Assembly (NCBI GenBank): GCA_046351325.1
Contig: JAXLYR010000006.1
Coordinates: 1 to 64,000, forward strand
DNA length: 64,000 nucleotides
Source of the DNA: Xiheicaenibacterium sp046351325
GTDB taxonomy: Bacteria > Myxococcota_A > Polyangia > Polyangiales > Polyangiaceae
Direction: 5' to 3'
The notes under the pieces were generated by a model. It was not told the origin of the DNA and did not search any database. It saw only the letters and a list, made by a program, of their open reading frames with translations. The position numbers were made by a program, and so were the translations under genes. Below are positions 16,839 to 27,594 of the stretch, piece by piece (the stretch's first letter is position 1; each line of letters starts with the position of its first letter).

Positions 16839-16860
16839 AACAAGCCTGTCAGTGCTTGTT
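16839..16860 (+). terminator. Small hairpin between orphan protein and Ser/Thr kinase
   Basis: AACAAGC (16839-16845) pairs exactly with GCTTGTT (16854-16860) across an 8-base loop. It may end transcription of the gene that stops at 16813 or be an operator for the kinase that follows. Confidence 0.35.
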
Positions 16861-16881
16861 CGCCGAGCGAGCCCAAGTTCC
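16857..16881 (+). repeat. Partial copy of the GCCGAGCGA repeat family
   Basis: TTGTTCGCCGAGCGAGCCCA and the next bases match units of the array at 39401-39582, lacking the internal eight bases (AACGCGAG). It is a single degenerate unit in an intergenic region upstream of the kinase gene. Confidence 0.4.
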
Positions 16882-16925
16882 TGGCGCGTCGCGCTCCTCC
16901 GCGCGGCCGGCCCTGCGCTTTCATT

Positions 16926-18917
16926 TTGACGAAGTCGCTCCACCCGAGGACATTCCTTGAGGTGGACGACGACCGTAAGCGAGGTCGGGCGAGCGCTCCG
17001 GACGAGGATCCGAAGCGCAGTCGAGCCAGCGCTCCGGACGAGTCCGCCGATGAGGCCCGGCGCCGCGCCGAGAAGCTCGTCGGCACGACGCTCTCGGATC
17101 GCTATCGGATCCACAACCTGCTCGCGATGGGCGGCATGGGCGCCGTCTACACCGGTGAGCACGTCCACATGCGCAAGCGCGTGGCGATCAAGCTGCTCCA
17201 CCCCGACACCGAGAACCTGCCCTCGCTGGTCTCGCGGTTCGAGCGCGAGGCCATCGTCGGCGCGCACGTCGAGCACCCGAACATCGCGTCCGCGCGCGAC
17301 TTCGGCAAGCTGAAGGACGGCTCGTATTACCTCGTCCTGGAGTTCGTCCGCGGCATCACGCTGAGGCAGCTCTTACAAAAGGGTAAGATCCCGATCTCGC
17401 GCGCGCTGCCGATCGCGAGGCAGATCGCGAGCGCGCTCTCCGCCTTGCACGAGGTCGGCATCTTTCATCGCGACATCGCCCCGCGCAACGTGATGGTCGT
17501 GCCGGGCGCCGAAGACAAGGTCAAGCTGATTGACTTTGGGTTCGCGAAGGTCCCGGTCGAGCGCTTTCGCGCGCTGAGCGTCCAGCAAGGCACACCCATC
17601 CTGCCGAGCGAGATCACCGCGCCCGGCGTCGTCTTCGGGACGATCGGCTACCTCGCGCCGGAGGCCGCGCTCGGCATGTCGGCCGTCGACGAGCGGAGCG
17701 ATCTCTACGCGCTCGGCGCCATCTTCTACGAGCTCTTCTCGGGCGTGCCGCCGTTCGAGGCCGCGTCGCAGGGGCGGCTCTTCCTCAAACACCGGAATGA
17801 CCCCGTCCCGAAGATGGCCGACCGCGCGAAGGACGCGCGCGTGCCGGCCGAGCTCGAGGCCATCGCGGTGAAGCTCCTCGAGAAGCGACCGGAGAACCGC
17901 TACGCGTCGGCGCGCGACGTCGAGCGCGCCCTCGAGGCCGCGGCCGTGCACCTCGCGCCCGAGTCGCGCCCCGCGCCCGCGACGGACACGCCCGAGCTCA
18001 CCGTGCTCGGCGCCGCCGAGGACGTGACGCTGCCTCGCTACGAGGACGTCGCGGCCTCCTCCACCACCGAGGCTCCGTCGTCGCTCACACAGCCGCGACC
18101 GAGCGCGGGCGGCGGCGGCGCGACCAAGCTCGCGCTCGCGTTGGCGGCGGTCGCGGTCTTGGCTGGAGGCGGCTGGTTCATGTTCGGGCGCTCTCGCTCA
18201 CCGGCGGACGCGCCCGCACCACCAGGATCGACGGCGCCCGCGAGCGCGGCCTCTTCACCGGCGGCTTCGGTGGCGTCCTCGTTGGGGACGGCTCCGGCTG
18301 ACTCGACGCAGGCGGTTGCGAGGTCCGCTCCGCCCGCGACCTCGGCGAGCGCGCCGCGAGACACGCTGCCCGCGGCCGAAATCGAGGCGCACAAGAAGAC
18401 GCTGCTCCAAGCGCAGACGAGCAACAACTGGAGCGGCGCCGCCGACGCGCTCCTCGCGCTCGCGGCCGGCGCGCCGACAGCGCTCGGATCGCCGGAGCTG
18501 CGGCTCGCGGCGACCGAGGTCGCGACGAGGCTCAGCATCAACAAAGAGCTCGGCGACAAGCTCATCGACGCGCTGTCGAGGAGCTTCGGGGCGGACGGGA
18601 TCGACGTGCTCTACGAGCTCGTCACGCGGCGCGGCGGCTCGCGGGCCGCGACGATGGCGACGGAGATGCTCGCGCGACCCGAGGTTCGAGCGCGCGGCTC
18701 GAAGGCCCTCGGCCTGCTGCTCGATCTGCGGGCGACCCCGTGCATGGAGCGGCTGAAATTGCTCGACCGCGTGCGCACCGACGGCGACGACCGCGTGCTC
18801 GCGATCCTCATCGCGTCGCGCGGGATGGACTGCGCGACCGTGAACGGCGGCTGCTGCATCCTGAACAACGCCGACCTCGAGTCCGCGATCGCCGACCTCT
18901 CGAAGCGGCTGCGCTGA
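16926..18917 (+). CDS. Ser/Thr protein kinase with TM anchor and atypical catalytic loop
   Basis: 663 aa from a TTG at 16926; a GTG at 16962 is an equally possible start. After an acidic/Arg N-terminus with a repeated RASAPDE unit, the kinase domain (about residues 58-335) has MGGMGAVY, VAIKLL, HRDIAPRN, LIDFGFAKV and GTIGYLAPEA. The catalytic loop lacks the Lys of HRDLKPEN and reads like the tyrosine-kinase form HRDLAARN. A single transmembrane helix near residues 400-418 follows, then an Ala/Ser/Pro linker and an extracytoplasmic helical domain of about 170 residues ending with a Cys pair (CATVNGGCC). It is probably a membrane receptor kinase; the ligand is unknown. Confidence 0.85.
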   Translation: MTKSLHPRTFLEVDDDRKRGRASAPDEDPKRSRASAPDESADEARRRAEKLVGTTLSDRYRIHNLLAMGGMGAVYTGEHVHMRKRVAIKLLHPDTENLPSLVSRFEREAIVGAHVEHPNIASARDFGKLKDGSYYLVLEFVRGITLRQLLQKGKIPISRALPIARQIASALSALHEVGIFHRDIAPRNVMVVPGAEDKVKLIDFGFAKVPVERFRALSVQQGTPILPSEITAPGVVFGTIGYLAPEAALGMSAVDERSDLYALGAIFYELFSGVPPFEAASQGRLFLKHRNDPVPKMADRAKDARVPAELEAIAVKLLEKRPENRYASARDVERALEAAAVHLAPESRPAPATDTPELTVLGAAEDVTLPRYEDVAASSTTEAPSSLTQPRPSAGGGGATKLALALAAVAVLAGGGWFMFGRSRSPADAPAPPGSTAPASAASSPAASVASSLGTAPADSTQAVARSAPPATSASAPRDTLPAAEIEAHKKTLLQAQTSNNWSGAADALLALAAGAPTALGSPELRLAATEVATRLSINKELGDKLIDALSRSFGADGIDVLYELVTRRGGSRAATMATEMLARPEVRARGSKALGLLLDLRATPCMERLKLLDRVRTDGDDRVLAILIASRGMDCATVNGGCCILNNADLESAIADLSKRLR

Positions 18918-18918
18918 T

Positions 18919-18983
18919 TCGCTTACCGGCGCGTAATCGACGGGTCTGAAGCCCGACCAGCGAAGTTACTATCGTGTAAGCGA
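18919..18983 (+). terminator. Inverted repeat between convergent genes
   Basis: TCGCTTAC (18919-18926) and GTAAGCGA (18976-18983) are exactly complementary and flank a GGGTC...GCCCGACC segment. They lie between the kinase stop and the convergent hydroxylase stop. A bidirectional terminator is possible but there is no T-run. Confidence 0.3.
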
Positions 18984-19676
18984 TCCGGCCGTGCGGAACA
19001 CGAAGTCGGGCAGCGGCGTGAGCGACGAGTAGTTCTTGTGATGGTCGGTCATGTGGTGGACGTAGTGCTTCGCCGTCAGGGCATCGATCGGGCGGAGCAG
19101 CGGGTGACCGAACTGCAGCCCCGAGTGGATGAGGATGTTGAGCGTCGAATAGATGAAGAAGCACACGGCGAACGCGTAGACGTGCACCGGACCGACGATC
19201 CACGTCGAGAGCATGAGGAGGGCGAGGCCCGCGAGGAGCTCGGCGGGGTGCAGATAGAAGCTCTCGAGGGCCGACGGGTTCTTCGCCCGGTGGTGGATGC
19301 CGTGGACGAACCGCATCAGCGCCTGGATGTGCATCGTGCGGTGCAGCCAGTAGTAGACGAAGTCGTAGATGACGAGGATCGCCGCGGCCTGGAAGATCAT
19401 GCGGCCGATCGAGGTCGGCGCCGTCGTCACGAGGAAGCGATGGGCGAACGTCAGCGCGCCGATGATGGTGACGAGCGAGAGCGTGCTGCTCACGGCCATC
19501 GTCCGTAGGCGCTCGCCCTGCGGGACGCGGAGCGAGACGGAGGGGCTCAAGCGGCGGTCGGCGAAGCGCTGCGCGTGGAACGCCCACGCGAGGTAGCCGA
19601 GCAGGACCGCGTCAAAAGCCAGGATCGCAGCGATGATGACGGCGAGCTCGAACACACGGGTTTGGTACCCGACCAA
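18969..19676 (-). CDS. Fatty acid hydroxylase / sterol desaturase family membrane enzyme
   Basis: 235 aa with about four hydrophobic segments. The di-iron histidine motifs are present in order: HRTMH, HGIHHRAKNP, then HYVHHMTDHHKNYS. Members insert hydroxyl or double bonds into lipids using O2 and a di-iron centre. The length and spacing are normal for the bacterial branch. Nothing in the flanks names the substrate. The gene is convergent with the kinase gene and ends 51 bp from it. Confidence 0.85.
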   Translation of the reverse strand: MVGYQTRVFELAVIIAAILAFDAVLLGYLAWAFHAQRFADRRLSPSVSLRVPQGERLRTMAVSSTLSLVTIIGALTFAHRFLVTTAPTSIGRMIFQAAAILVIYDFVYYWLHRTMHIQALMRFVHGIHHRAKNPSALESFYLHPAELLAGLALLMLSTWIVGPVHVYAFAVCFFIYSTLNILIHSGLQFGHPLLRPIDALTAKHYVHHMTDHHKNYSSLTPLPDFVFRTAGSLTR

Positions 19677-19680
19677 TCCG

Positions 19681-19710
19681 CGGACAGCAAGTACGCGGAC
19701 AGCAAGTACG
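19681..19710 (+). repeat. 15-bp tandem duplication
   Basis: CGGACAGCAAGTACG is present twice back to back (19681-19695, 19696-19710), in the short gap between the hydroxylase start and the lipoprotein stop. Confidence 0.7.
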
Positions 19711-19718
19711 CGGCGGCG

Positions 19719-20396
19719 CTACTCGACGCCCTTCAGCATGGTGAGGAGCTCGTCGCGCGCCGCGAGGACCGTCGCGTCGGGGCCGACCATGCGGACGAAC
19801 CAGTTGCCGCGGTCGGGGGTGTGGATGACCGCCGCGATCATGCGGAAGTTCTCCTTCACCATCTGCATCGGCGACGCGGTCATGCCGGGTCGGTGCGGTC
19901 CGAGGTTCAGTTTGTAGGTCCCGACGTGCTCGAAGGTCTCGACCTCGAGGCCGCTCGCGCTCGTGAAGGTCTCGCGTTTCGCCAGGGATTTCGCGTCGCC
20001 GTCGAACTGCTTGAACCAGGGCTCCCAGTTCTTGTCGCGATCGCCGTTCGAACCAGTCCCGAAAAAGAGGACGAGGACCTCGGCGTCTTCTTTGTCGCCC
20101 GCGGTCGCGGGCACGCTGAACCCCGCGCGGCGCGCGCCGGTGGGGCTCGACTCGGTCTTGTTCCAGCGCGCGGGCGCGGTGAAGCCGAGCTGCTTCATCG
20201 AGGCCGCGCCCGTGCTCGTCGTGGTGCCTCGCGGGCCCGGCTCGGCGTCCTTCGGCCCGCAGCCAGCGATCGCGAGCGCGAGCAGAACCACGGTGGACGC
20301 GGCGCTCGCCCCTGAAATGGCACTTCGTCGAGAGCGCGAGCGTAGAATCCCGAGGCGCGGGAGCCGTGGGCCTCCCGCGGAGAACGACCCAAACAA
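19719..20396 (-). CDS. Small lipoprotein, unknown function
   Basis: About 225 aa if the TTG at 20396 is used; no good ATG precedes the signal sequence, so the start is uncertain. The signal ends in VVLLALAIAGC, followed by a linker and a globular domain (LGFTAPARWNKTESSPTG..., EVLVLFFGTGSNGDRDKNW, RGNWFVRMVGPDATVLAARD). The domain pattern resembles small bacterial lipoproteins that bind or sense surface ligands, but I cannot name a family. It is divergent from the redox-operon kinase with a 54-bp gap. Confidence 0.6.
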   Translation of the reverse strand: MFGSFSAGGPRLPRLGILRSRSRRSAISGASAASTVVLLALAIAGCGPKDAEPGPRGTTTSTGAASMKQLGFTAPARWNKTESSPTGARRAGFSVPATAGDKEDAEVLVLFFGTGSNGDRDKNWEPWFKQFDGDAKSLAKRETFTSASGLEVETFEHVGTYKLNLGPHRPGMTASPMQMVKENFRMIAAVIHTPDRGNWFVRMVGPDATVLAARDELLTMLKGVE

Positions 20397-20450
20397 TTTT
20401 CCGGTCACGTCGGCGAGGCTCGTGGCTACCAGTCTCCGAGCCCGCCGACC

Positions 20451-21877
<1,427 letters not shown>

Positions 21878-21881
<4 letters not shown>

Positions 21882-24800
21882 CGTCGCGCGCCCGGGCGGC
21901 CTTGCTCCCGGCGAAGCGGTGCGCGGCTCTGGATGGCGCCCCTTCCCTCACGTGGGAGCTCTTCGGGCGGGCGCGGCGCGCGCGGCTCGACCGACGCGCG
22001 GGTTCGAACTCGAGCGAGATCGGTGAAAGAGATGCGATCGAGATCCTACGGCTCGGCGTGGAGGACACGCCCGCTGCGGAGCGACTCGCCGAGCTCGGCA
22101 AGGCTGTAGGCGTCCTCGACGCGGGTCGCGACGACGAGGGGATTTGGCTCGTCCGCGCGACCGCCGAGGACAACGCCGCCGCGTGGATGAAGCGTCATCG
22201 CGGCGTCGCGCACGGCGTCGCGTGGGAGCGGGTCGTTCGGCTCGCGCTCGACGTAGCGGACGCGCTCGCGGCGTGTGAGCAGCGCGGCCTCTTCCCAGGG
22301 GCGCTCGGCCCCGAGGGGATCGGCGTCTCGCGCGGCGCGGGGCCCGAGCGTGAGCGCGCGTTCCTCACCGCTGACGAGCTCTTCGCGCGGGAGCTCGGCG
22401 CACCGCCGCGCGACGCTTCGGCGTCGCTCGCTCCGGCCTGGTGCCCCCCCGCGCAGGCCGACGGAGCACCCTTCGACGCGGCGGCGAATCGCTACGTTTT
22501 AGGGCTAACTCTGTACAAGCTCCTCGCGGGCGCGCACCCCTTCTCCGGGGCGGGGCTCAGGCGCGCACTCGACGCTGCGAAGACCGCGGGCGCGCCGCCG
22601 TTCGCGGACGAGGTCGCCTCGAAGCTGCCGCCGGGCCTGCAGTCGCTCGTCCTGCGCACGTTGAGCCCGAACGCCGCCGAGCGCCCTGCCTCGGCCGAGG
22701 CGATCGCCGACGCGCTCACTGGGTTCCTGCGCTCGCCGCAAGGCCTCGGCGCGCTCGGACGGGGCGCCGAGCCGCCCCCCGATCCCGAGCCCGAGCCGAA
22801 GTTCGCGCCGACGTTGCCGTCGCGCGACGCGGTCGTCGGCGGCGCGCGCCCGCCGCAGGTGATCCCGATCGCCCCGAAAAAACCTCGCAACGCGCGCGCT
22901 CGAGAGGCGGCTCCGCGCACGCTTGCCGCGGAGAGCGCGCCCGCCGCGAGGCCGCGGCCAGCGCGACGCGCGACGCCACCATCGCGCTCGCGCTCGGTGA
23001 GCTGGCCCCGGATTTTCCTGCCGATCGGTGCCGGTGCGCTGCTCGCGCTCGGCGTCGCGAGCAGGCTCGAGCCAGCTCCGCCGCCCTCGAAGAAGCTCGC
23101 CGACGTGGGCTCGCTCCATCCCTTGGCGGCCGACGAGACGCTCGCGACCGACTGCGCGAGCTGCCACCCGCGACAGACCTCGGAGTGGCGTCGCAGCGTG
23201 ATGGGCCACGCAGTGAAGAGCCCGCTCTTCAACGCGCTCGAGTCGCTGGTCGAGGAGCAGATCGGCCGCAGCAACGACTGCCCGAACGGCGGCGGCGCGC
23301 TCCGCAAGGCGAGCGCGTCGACCGCGTGCAGGAGCCAAGCGACGGGCCTCGTCATCACAGGGTCGGGCGGCGAGCACTGGTGCGTGAACTGCCACGCGCC
23401 GAACGAGAACCTCGAGCTTCGCATGCCCGCGTGGGACGCGATCGGCGCCGGCAATCCGCGCGACAACCACCCTGTGAAGGACCTGCTCGGGGCGCGCGCG
23501 AACGAGGGCATCGACTGCGCGTTCTGCCACCAGGTGCACGGGCCGGTGACGCCGCGCTCGCGCGGATACCAGGGAAATCCCACGTGGACGTCGTTCATCA
23601 CCGGCACGGTGTTCGAGTCGCGCCCCGAGGATCGGCGCGGCCTCTTCGGGATCGCGAACAGCGGCTACGAGCTCGATCCGCGGTCGTTCCTCTCGCCGGC
23701 GAAGAGCGAGCCCGAGCTCGGGCTCGTGCACGAGCGGCACGATCGCGCGCAGAGCCGATACCTCGCGTCGAGCGAGTTCTGCGGCACCTGCCACGACGTT
23801 CGCCTCTTCGGGAGCGACGCGATCGCGGCCCCGCAGCGCGGCGAGCACTTCAAGCGCCTGCGCAACGCGTACAGCGAGTGGGACGCGTGGGCCGCGCTCG
23901 AGCGCAAGAAGGGCCGTGAGCCCGCGACCTGCCAGGGCTGTCACATGTCGACGTTCCCCGGCGTCTGCGAGGCCGACGCGGAGAGCAGCGGCGACGCGAT
24001 CTGTCCGAGCGGGACGCGCTTCACCACGCGCAAGCCCGGCGATCTGCCGCTCGGCAGGATGGCCACCGGCTCGAAGGACGCGACCGCGCTCTCGACGCAC
24101 TACTTCAGCGGGGTCGATCTGCCGCTCTCGCGCGAGTACCCCGAGGACCTGCTCGACGAGTCCGCGCTCGATCTCGCGGGCATCCCCATCTCGGCGCGCG
24201 CGCGGCGCGACGCGCTCCTGAAGTCGGCCTTCGACTTCGAGATCGGCGCGAGCCGCGCCGATCGCGGTCGCCTGTCGATCCCGATCGAGATCGAGAACGT
24301 CGGCGGCGGACATCGCGTGCCCGCGGGCTTCAGCCAGGAGCGCGAGTTCTGGGTGCACCTGCGCGTGACCGATCGCGACGGCCGCGTCGTCTACGAGGTC
24401 GGCCGCGTCGACCGCGACGACGAAGACCTTCACGACAAGGTCTTTCGCAGGGTGAACACCGATCCGACCGCCGTCGACTTCCAGGGGCAACCGATCGGCC
24501 TCTTCGGTGCGGACGTCGCGGACGGCCCCGACGTGCCGCTCTGGTCGCCGCCGCCGAGCCGCGGAGGCACGCGCTTCACCGGGCGCGGGCTCATCAATTT
24601 CCAGAACGGCTTTCTGCGGTGTGTGAGCTGCATCGGGATCATCCAAGCGGATGGCTCGTGCGCGCCCGGCCCCGGGCAGGGCGTGACGCGCGCGGATCGC
24701 TTCGTCGACGGCGGCTACGACCTCGACACGGGCGAGTGCCGCTCGAACCTCGTCGGAGAGAACGCGCTCTTCGAGACCTATTTTCCTGTCGGTTCGCTCG

Positions 24801-25102
24801 ACGCGACGCGCGGCGCGCCGAAGGCCCCGGACGCGATCATCGACACGCGCTCGGTCCCGCCCGAGGTCCCCCTCGTCTACACGTACGACCTCGACACGCG
24901 CGGCGCGCGCGGCCCGTTCACGGTCGAGGCTCGCTTGCTCTTCCGCGCGTTCCCTCCCTTCCTCATCAAGGCCTTCGCGGACTACGAGCGCGCGATGGAT
25001 CGCCTCGGCAGGCGCCCGAGCGGGCCGCTCGTCGACGACGCGATGCTCTCGCGGCTCGAGGTCGTGGAGATCGCCCGCCGCAAGGTCACGGTCGGGCGAT
25101 GA
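21878..25102 (+). CDS. Pseudokinase fused through a TM helix to a pentaheme cytochrome c
   Basis: 1074 aa, starting at a TTG inside a TTGA overlap. Residues about 20-290 follow a kinase C-lobe plan (ANRYVLGLTLYKLLAGAHPF replaces the usual YSLGxxLYELLTG) but lack HRD and DFG, so catalysis is unlikely. After a basic Pro-rich linker, a TM helix lies at about 376-395. Outside are five CxxCH heme sites at residues 426, 502, 547, 635 and 685, and a sixth CVSCI near 915 that lacks the His. The heme part resembles cytochrome c554-like or multiheme nitrite/hydroxylamine modules. The pseudokinase would sit in the cytoplasm and the hemes in the periplasm. Confidence 0.82.
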
Positions 25103-27594
25103 CCACGACGGCCGAGCCGTCCCTCCCCCACACCGCCCTTTCGATCGTCTTCGAAACGCCGGTGCTGCGAGGGCTCGATGCGCGAGGCCGACGCGAGCTC
25201 GAGGCCGCGCTCCGCGTTGTCCGAGCGCGGCGCGGCGAGCGCCTCTACGCGCGCGGCGATCGCGCCGACTCGTTCTTCGTGCTCGCCGAGGGCAACCTCG
25301 ATCTCTACGGCGCGCGCAGCCCGACCGCCGATCCGAGCTTCGTGCGCACAGTCTCGCCCGGCGAGACGTTCGGTGAGGAGGCGACCGTCACGGGTCACCG
25401 ACAGCACGACGCGTACGCCTCGAGCCACGTCCTCGCGGCCGAGTTCCCGGTGCACCTCTTTCGACGCGCCGTCGTTCGGTCGGGCCGGAGCGAGCTCGCC
25501 GATCGCATGGAGCGCGTGCTCCGCCGCGGCGCCGCGTCCGATCTCCTCTCGGGCACGCCGCTCGCGCAGAGCCTCGACGCCGCTGGGCTAGATGCTGGTG
25601 CTCTCGATCGAGCTCCAGCCCGGCGGTCCGCCGCAGACGGCGGCCCTTCCTTCCGGGCGTCGCTCGATGCTCTGCTCGACGCCGTCACCTTCCAGAGCTT
25701 CGCGCGCGGGCAGACGGTCTACCGCGCGGGAGACGCGTCGTCGGCGCTCTTCGTCGTCGGCGAGGGCCTCGTACAAATCCAGACCGAAGACGACGAGCGC
25801 ATCCGCGTGCGCGCGTACCTCGCGCGCGGCGACTTCTTCGGCGACGAGGAGCTCGAGCTCGCGCGGCCCCGCGCCGCGACGGCGATCGCCAACGGCCCGT
25901 CGACGATCTTGGTGATCCCCGCGCGCGTCGTCCGCGCGATCGCCCTGCAGGATCCCGAGCTCTTCTCGCGGCTCCGGCGCGTCGCGCTCGGTGAGAACGA
26001 GCGGCAGCGCGAGGTCGTCGAGAAGGCCGCGGGCCGCGCGACCGAGCACGTCTTCCGCGATCTCTATCGCCTCCAGGTCGCGCGTTCGCTGCTCGTCATC
26101 GACCTCGAGACGTGCGTGCGCTGCGGGCACTGCGCGTGGACGTGCGCCTCGCTCTACGGGACGAGTCGCCTCATCCGACGCGGTGACAAGGTTGTCACCC
26201 AAACCCGCGCGACCGAGCCGAGCGGAGACTTCGACGTCTTCAACCTGCGCGGCGAAGACCTCGCTCTTCCCAAAGTTGCTCCCGTAAACGGGATGCCCCG
26301 CAGCTTGATGTTGCCGAGCTCGTGTCAGCACTGCGAGAACCCCGCGTGCATGGTCGATTGCCCGACGGGCGCGATCGGCAAGGACGCTGGCGGCGAGGTC
26401 TTCGTCCGCGAGGAGCTCTGCACCGGCTGCGGCAGCTGCGCGCGCGCGTGCCCTTGGACGAACATCCAGATGAGCCCGCGACCCGCGGACGCGCCGCGCC
26501 CTCAAGGGATCGCCGCCGACACCGTCGCCGTCAAATGCGACCTCTGCCGCACCTACGAGCGCGGGCCCGCGTGCGTGCAGGCGTGCCCGACGCAGGCCAT
26601 CTTCCGCGTCGATCCCGAGAGCGATTTTGCCGACGTCGCGGCGCTCTTCGGCGCGCGCCGACGCGCCTCGAGCGAGGGCCGCGCGACCGCCGCGACCGCG
26701 CGCCCCATCCTCGGTTGGCCCGCGGTCTCGGGCGCGGCCATCGCGAGCGCGGCGCTCGCTGCGTGGGGGCTCATCATGCAGTCGCGCGGGCACCTCGCAC
26801 CCAGCAAAGGCGCCGGCTACGCGGCGGGCTGGGTCGCCGCGTTCGTGATGCTCGGCCTCCTCTCGTACGCCGCGCCGAAGCGGCTCGCGCGCCTCTGGCT
26901 CAAGCGCTCGACGCCGAACGCGCGCCCCCGCGCCACGACCTCCGCGCTCGGGCGAGGCACACGCGTACCCTATGTGATTCACCTCGTCCTCGGCGTGTTC
27001 GGGCTCGGCGTCGCGTGCGTGCACGCCCCCGGTTTGCGCGCGGGCCGCGGGGTCTTCGAGCTCCGCGAGACCGCGGGGAGCGCGCTCTTCCTCGCGTTCG
27101 TGACAGCGTCGATCTCTGGGATTCTCCTCGGTCTCGCGTACGCGCTCGTGCCGCGCGCCCTCGCTCGGCTCGAGCGCGCGCCGCTCCTCCCCGAGGACTT
27201 CGCCCGCGAACAGAGCGCCCTGACGACGCGGCTCTACAAGAGCCTCACCGGGCGCGACGAGCTCCTCAAGGCCGTCGCCGACAAGGTGCTGCTCCCGTAC
27301 GCCCGCAAATTCTGGGGACCGCTCGTGCTCCTCGCGAGCGGTCGCGATCTGCGCACCGAGGAGCGGCGCGTGCGCGTCCGCATCGACACCATCCTCGCGG
27401 GCCGCGGGAGCGAGCGCCTCGCGGGCCTCGACGAGCTCGTGCGCACCGCGGTCGAGCTCCGCGCGATGCCGGCGCAGCGCGCGCTGACGTTCCTGCTCCG
27501 CGGGCTCTTGCCGATCCACCTCGCGCTCTTCGCGATCGCGCTCGTCATGCTCGCGATCCACGTGCTCGGCGTCCTGCGCGGGGGCTCGCCGTGA
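25099..27594 (+). CDS. Double cNMP-binding domain, four-cluster ferredoxin and membrane anchor fusion
   Basis: 831 aa, starting at an ATGA overlap. Two cyclic-nucleotide-binding folds occupy about residues 15-145 (LYARGDRADSFFVLAEG) and 195-310 (QTVYRAGDASSALFVVGEG). Four cysteine clusters follow at about residues 339 (CVRCGHCAWTC), 409 (CQHCENPACMVDC), 441 (CTGCGSCARAC) and 480 (CDLCRTYERGPACVQAC), the layout of DmsB/NrfC-type electron-transfer subunits. About five TM helices follow between residues 540 and 831. A 69-bp repeat element encodes part of the linker between the two sensory domains. The protein probably passes electrons between the membrane and its cytochrome and flavin partners under nucleotide control. 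Confidence 0.85.
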   Translation: MTTTAEPSLPHTALSIVFETPVLRGLDARGRRELEAALRVVRARRGERLYARGDRADSFFVLAEGNLDLYGARSPTADPSFVRTVSPGETFGEEATVTGHRQHDAYASSHVLAAEFPVHLFRRAVVRSGRSELADRMERVLRRGAASDLLSGTPLAQSLDAAGLDAGALDRAPARRSAADGGPSFRASLDALLDAVTFQSFARGQTVYRAGDASSALFVVGEGLVQIQTEDDERIRVRAYLARGDFFGDEELELARPRAATAIANGPSTILVIPARVVRAIALQDPELFSRLRRVALGENERQREVVEKAAGRATEHVFRDLYRLQVARSLLVIDLETCVRCGHCAWTCASLYGTSRLIRRGDKVVTQTRATEPSGDFDVFNLRGEDLALPKVAPVNGMPRSLMLPSSCQHCENPACMVDCPTGAIGKDAGGEVFVREELCTGCGSCARACPWTNIQMSPRPADAPRPQGIAADTVAVKCDLCRTYERGPACVQACPTQAIFRVDPESDFADVAALFGARRRASSEGRATAATARPILGWPAVSGAAIASAALAAWGLIMQSRGHLAPSKGAGYAAGWVAAFVMLGLLSYAAPKRLARLWLKRSTPNARPRATTSALGRGTRVPYVIHLVLGVFGLGVACVHAPGLRAGRGVFELRETAGSALFLAFVTASISGILLGLAYALVPRALARLERAPLLPEDFAREQSALTTRLYKSLTGRDELLKAVADKVLLPYARKFWGPLVLLASGRDLRTEERRVRVRIDTILAGRGSERLAGLDELVRTAVELRAMPAQRALTFLLRGLLPIHLALFAIALVMLAIHVLGVLRGGSP
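25595..25672 (-). repeat. Hairpin repeat element, copy A (inside the cNMP-ferredoxin gene)
   Basis: One of three copies of a 69-70 bp element. In the minus orientation it reads ATCGAGCGACGCC..., then a hairpin CCGCCG-TCTG-CGGCGG, then GGGCTGGAGCTCGATCGA. The ends pair (TCGAGC with GCTCGA). The insert is 69 bp, so the host frame stays open; the host is read antisense to the element and gains LDRAPARRSAADGGP in the linker between the two cNMP domains. Confidence 0.8.

Noticed and set aside
22505..24646. 713-residue reverse frame opposite the pseudokinase-cytochrome
   Set aside because: The plus strand carries five heme motifs; the reverse frame is low-complexity Arg/Ala.
25588..27561. 657-residue reverse frame opposite the cNMP-ferredoxin gene
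   Set aside because: Shadow frame; the only recognisable part is the repeat element at its end, which led to copy A.
26322..27590. N-terminal extension of the flavocytochrome gene back to 26322
   Set aside because: It is the out-of-frame shadow of the ferredoxin gene; the GTG at 27591 with the GTGA overlap is the real start.
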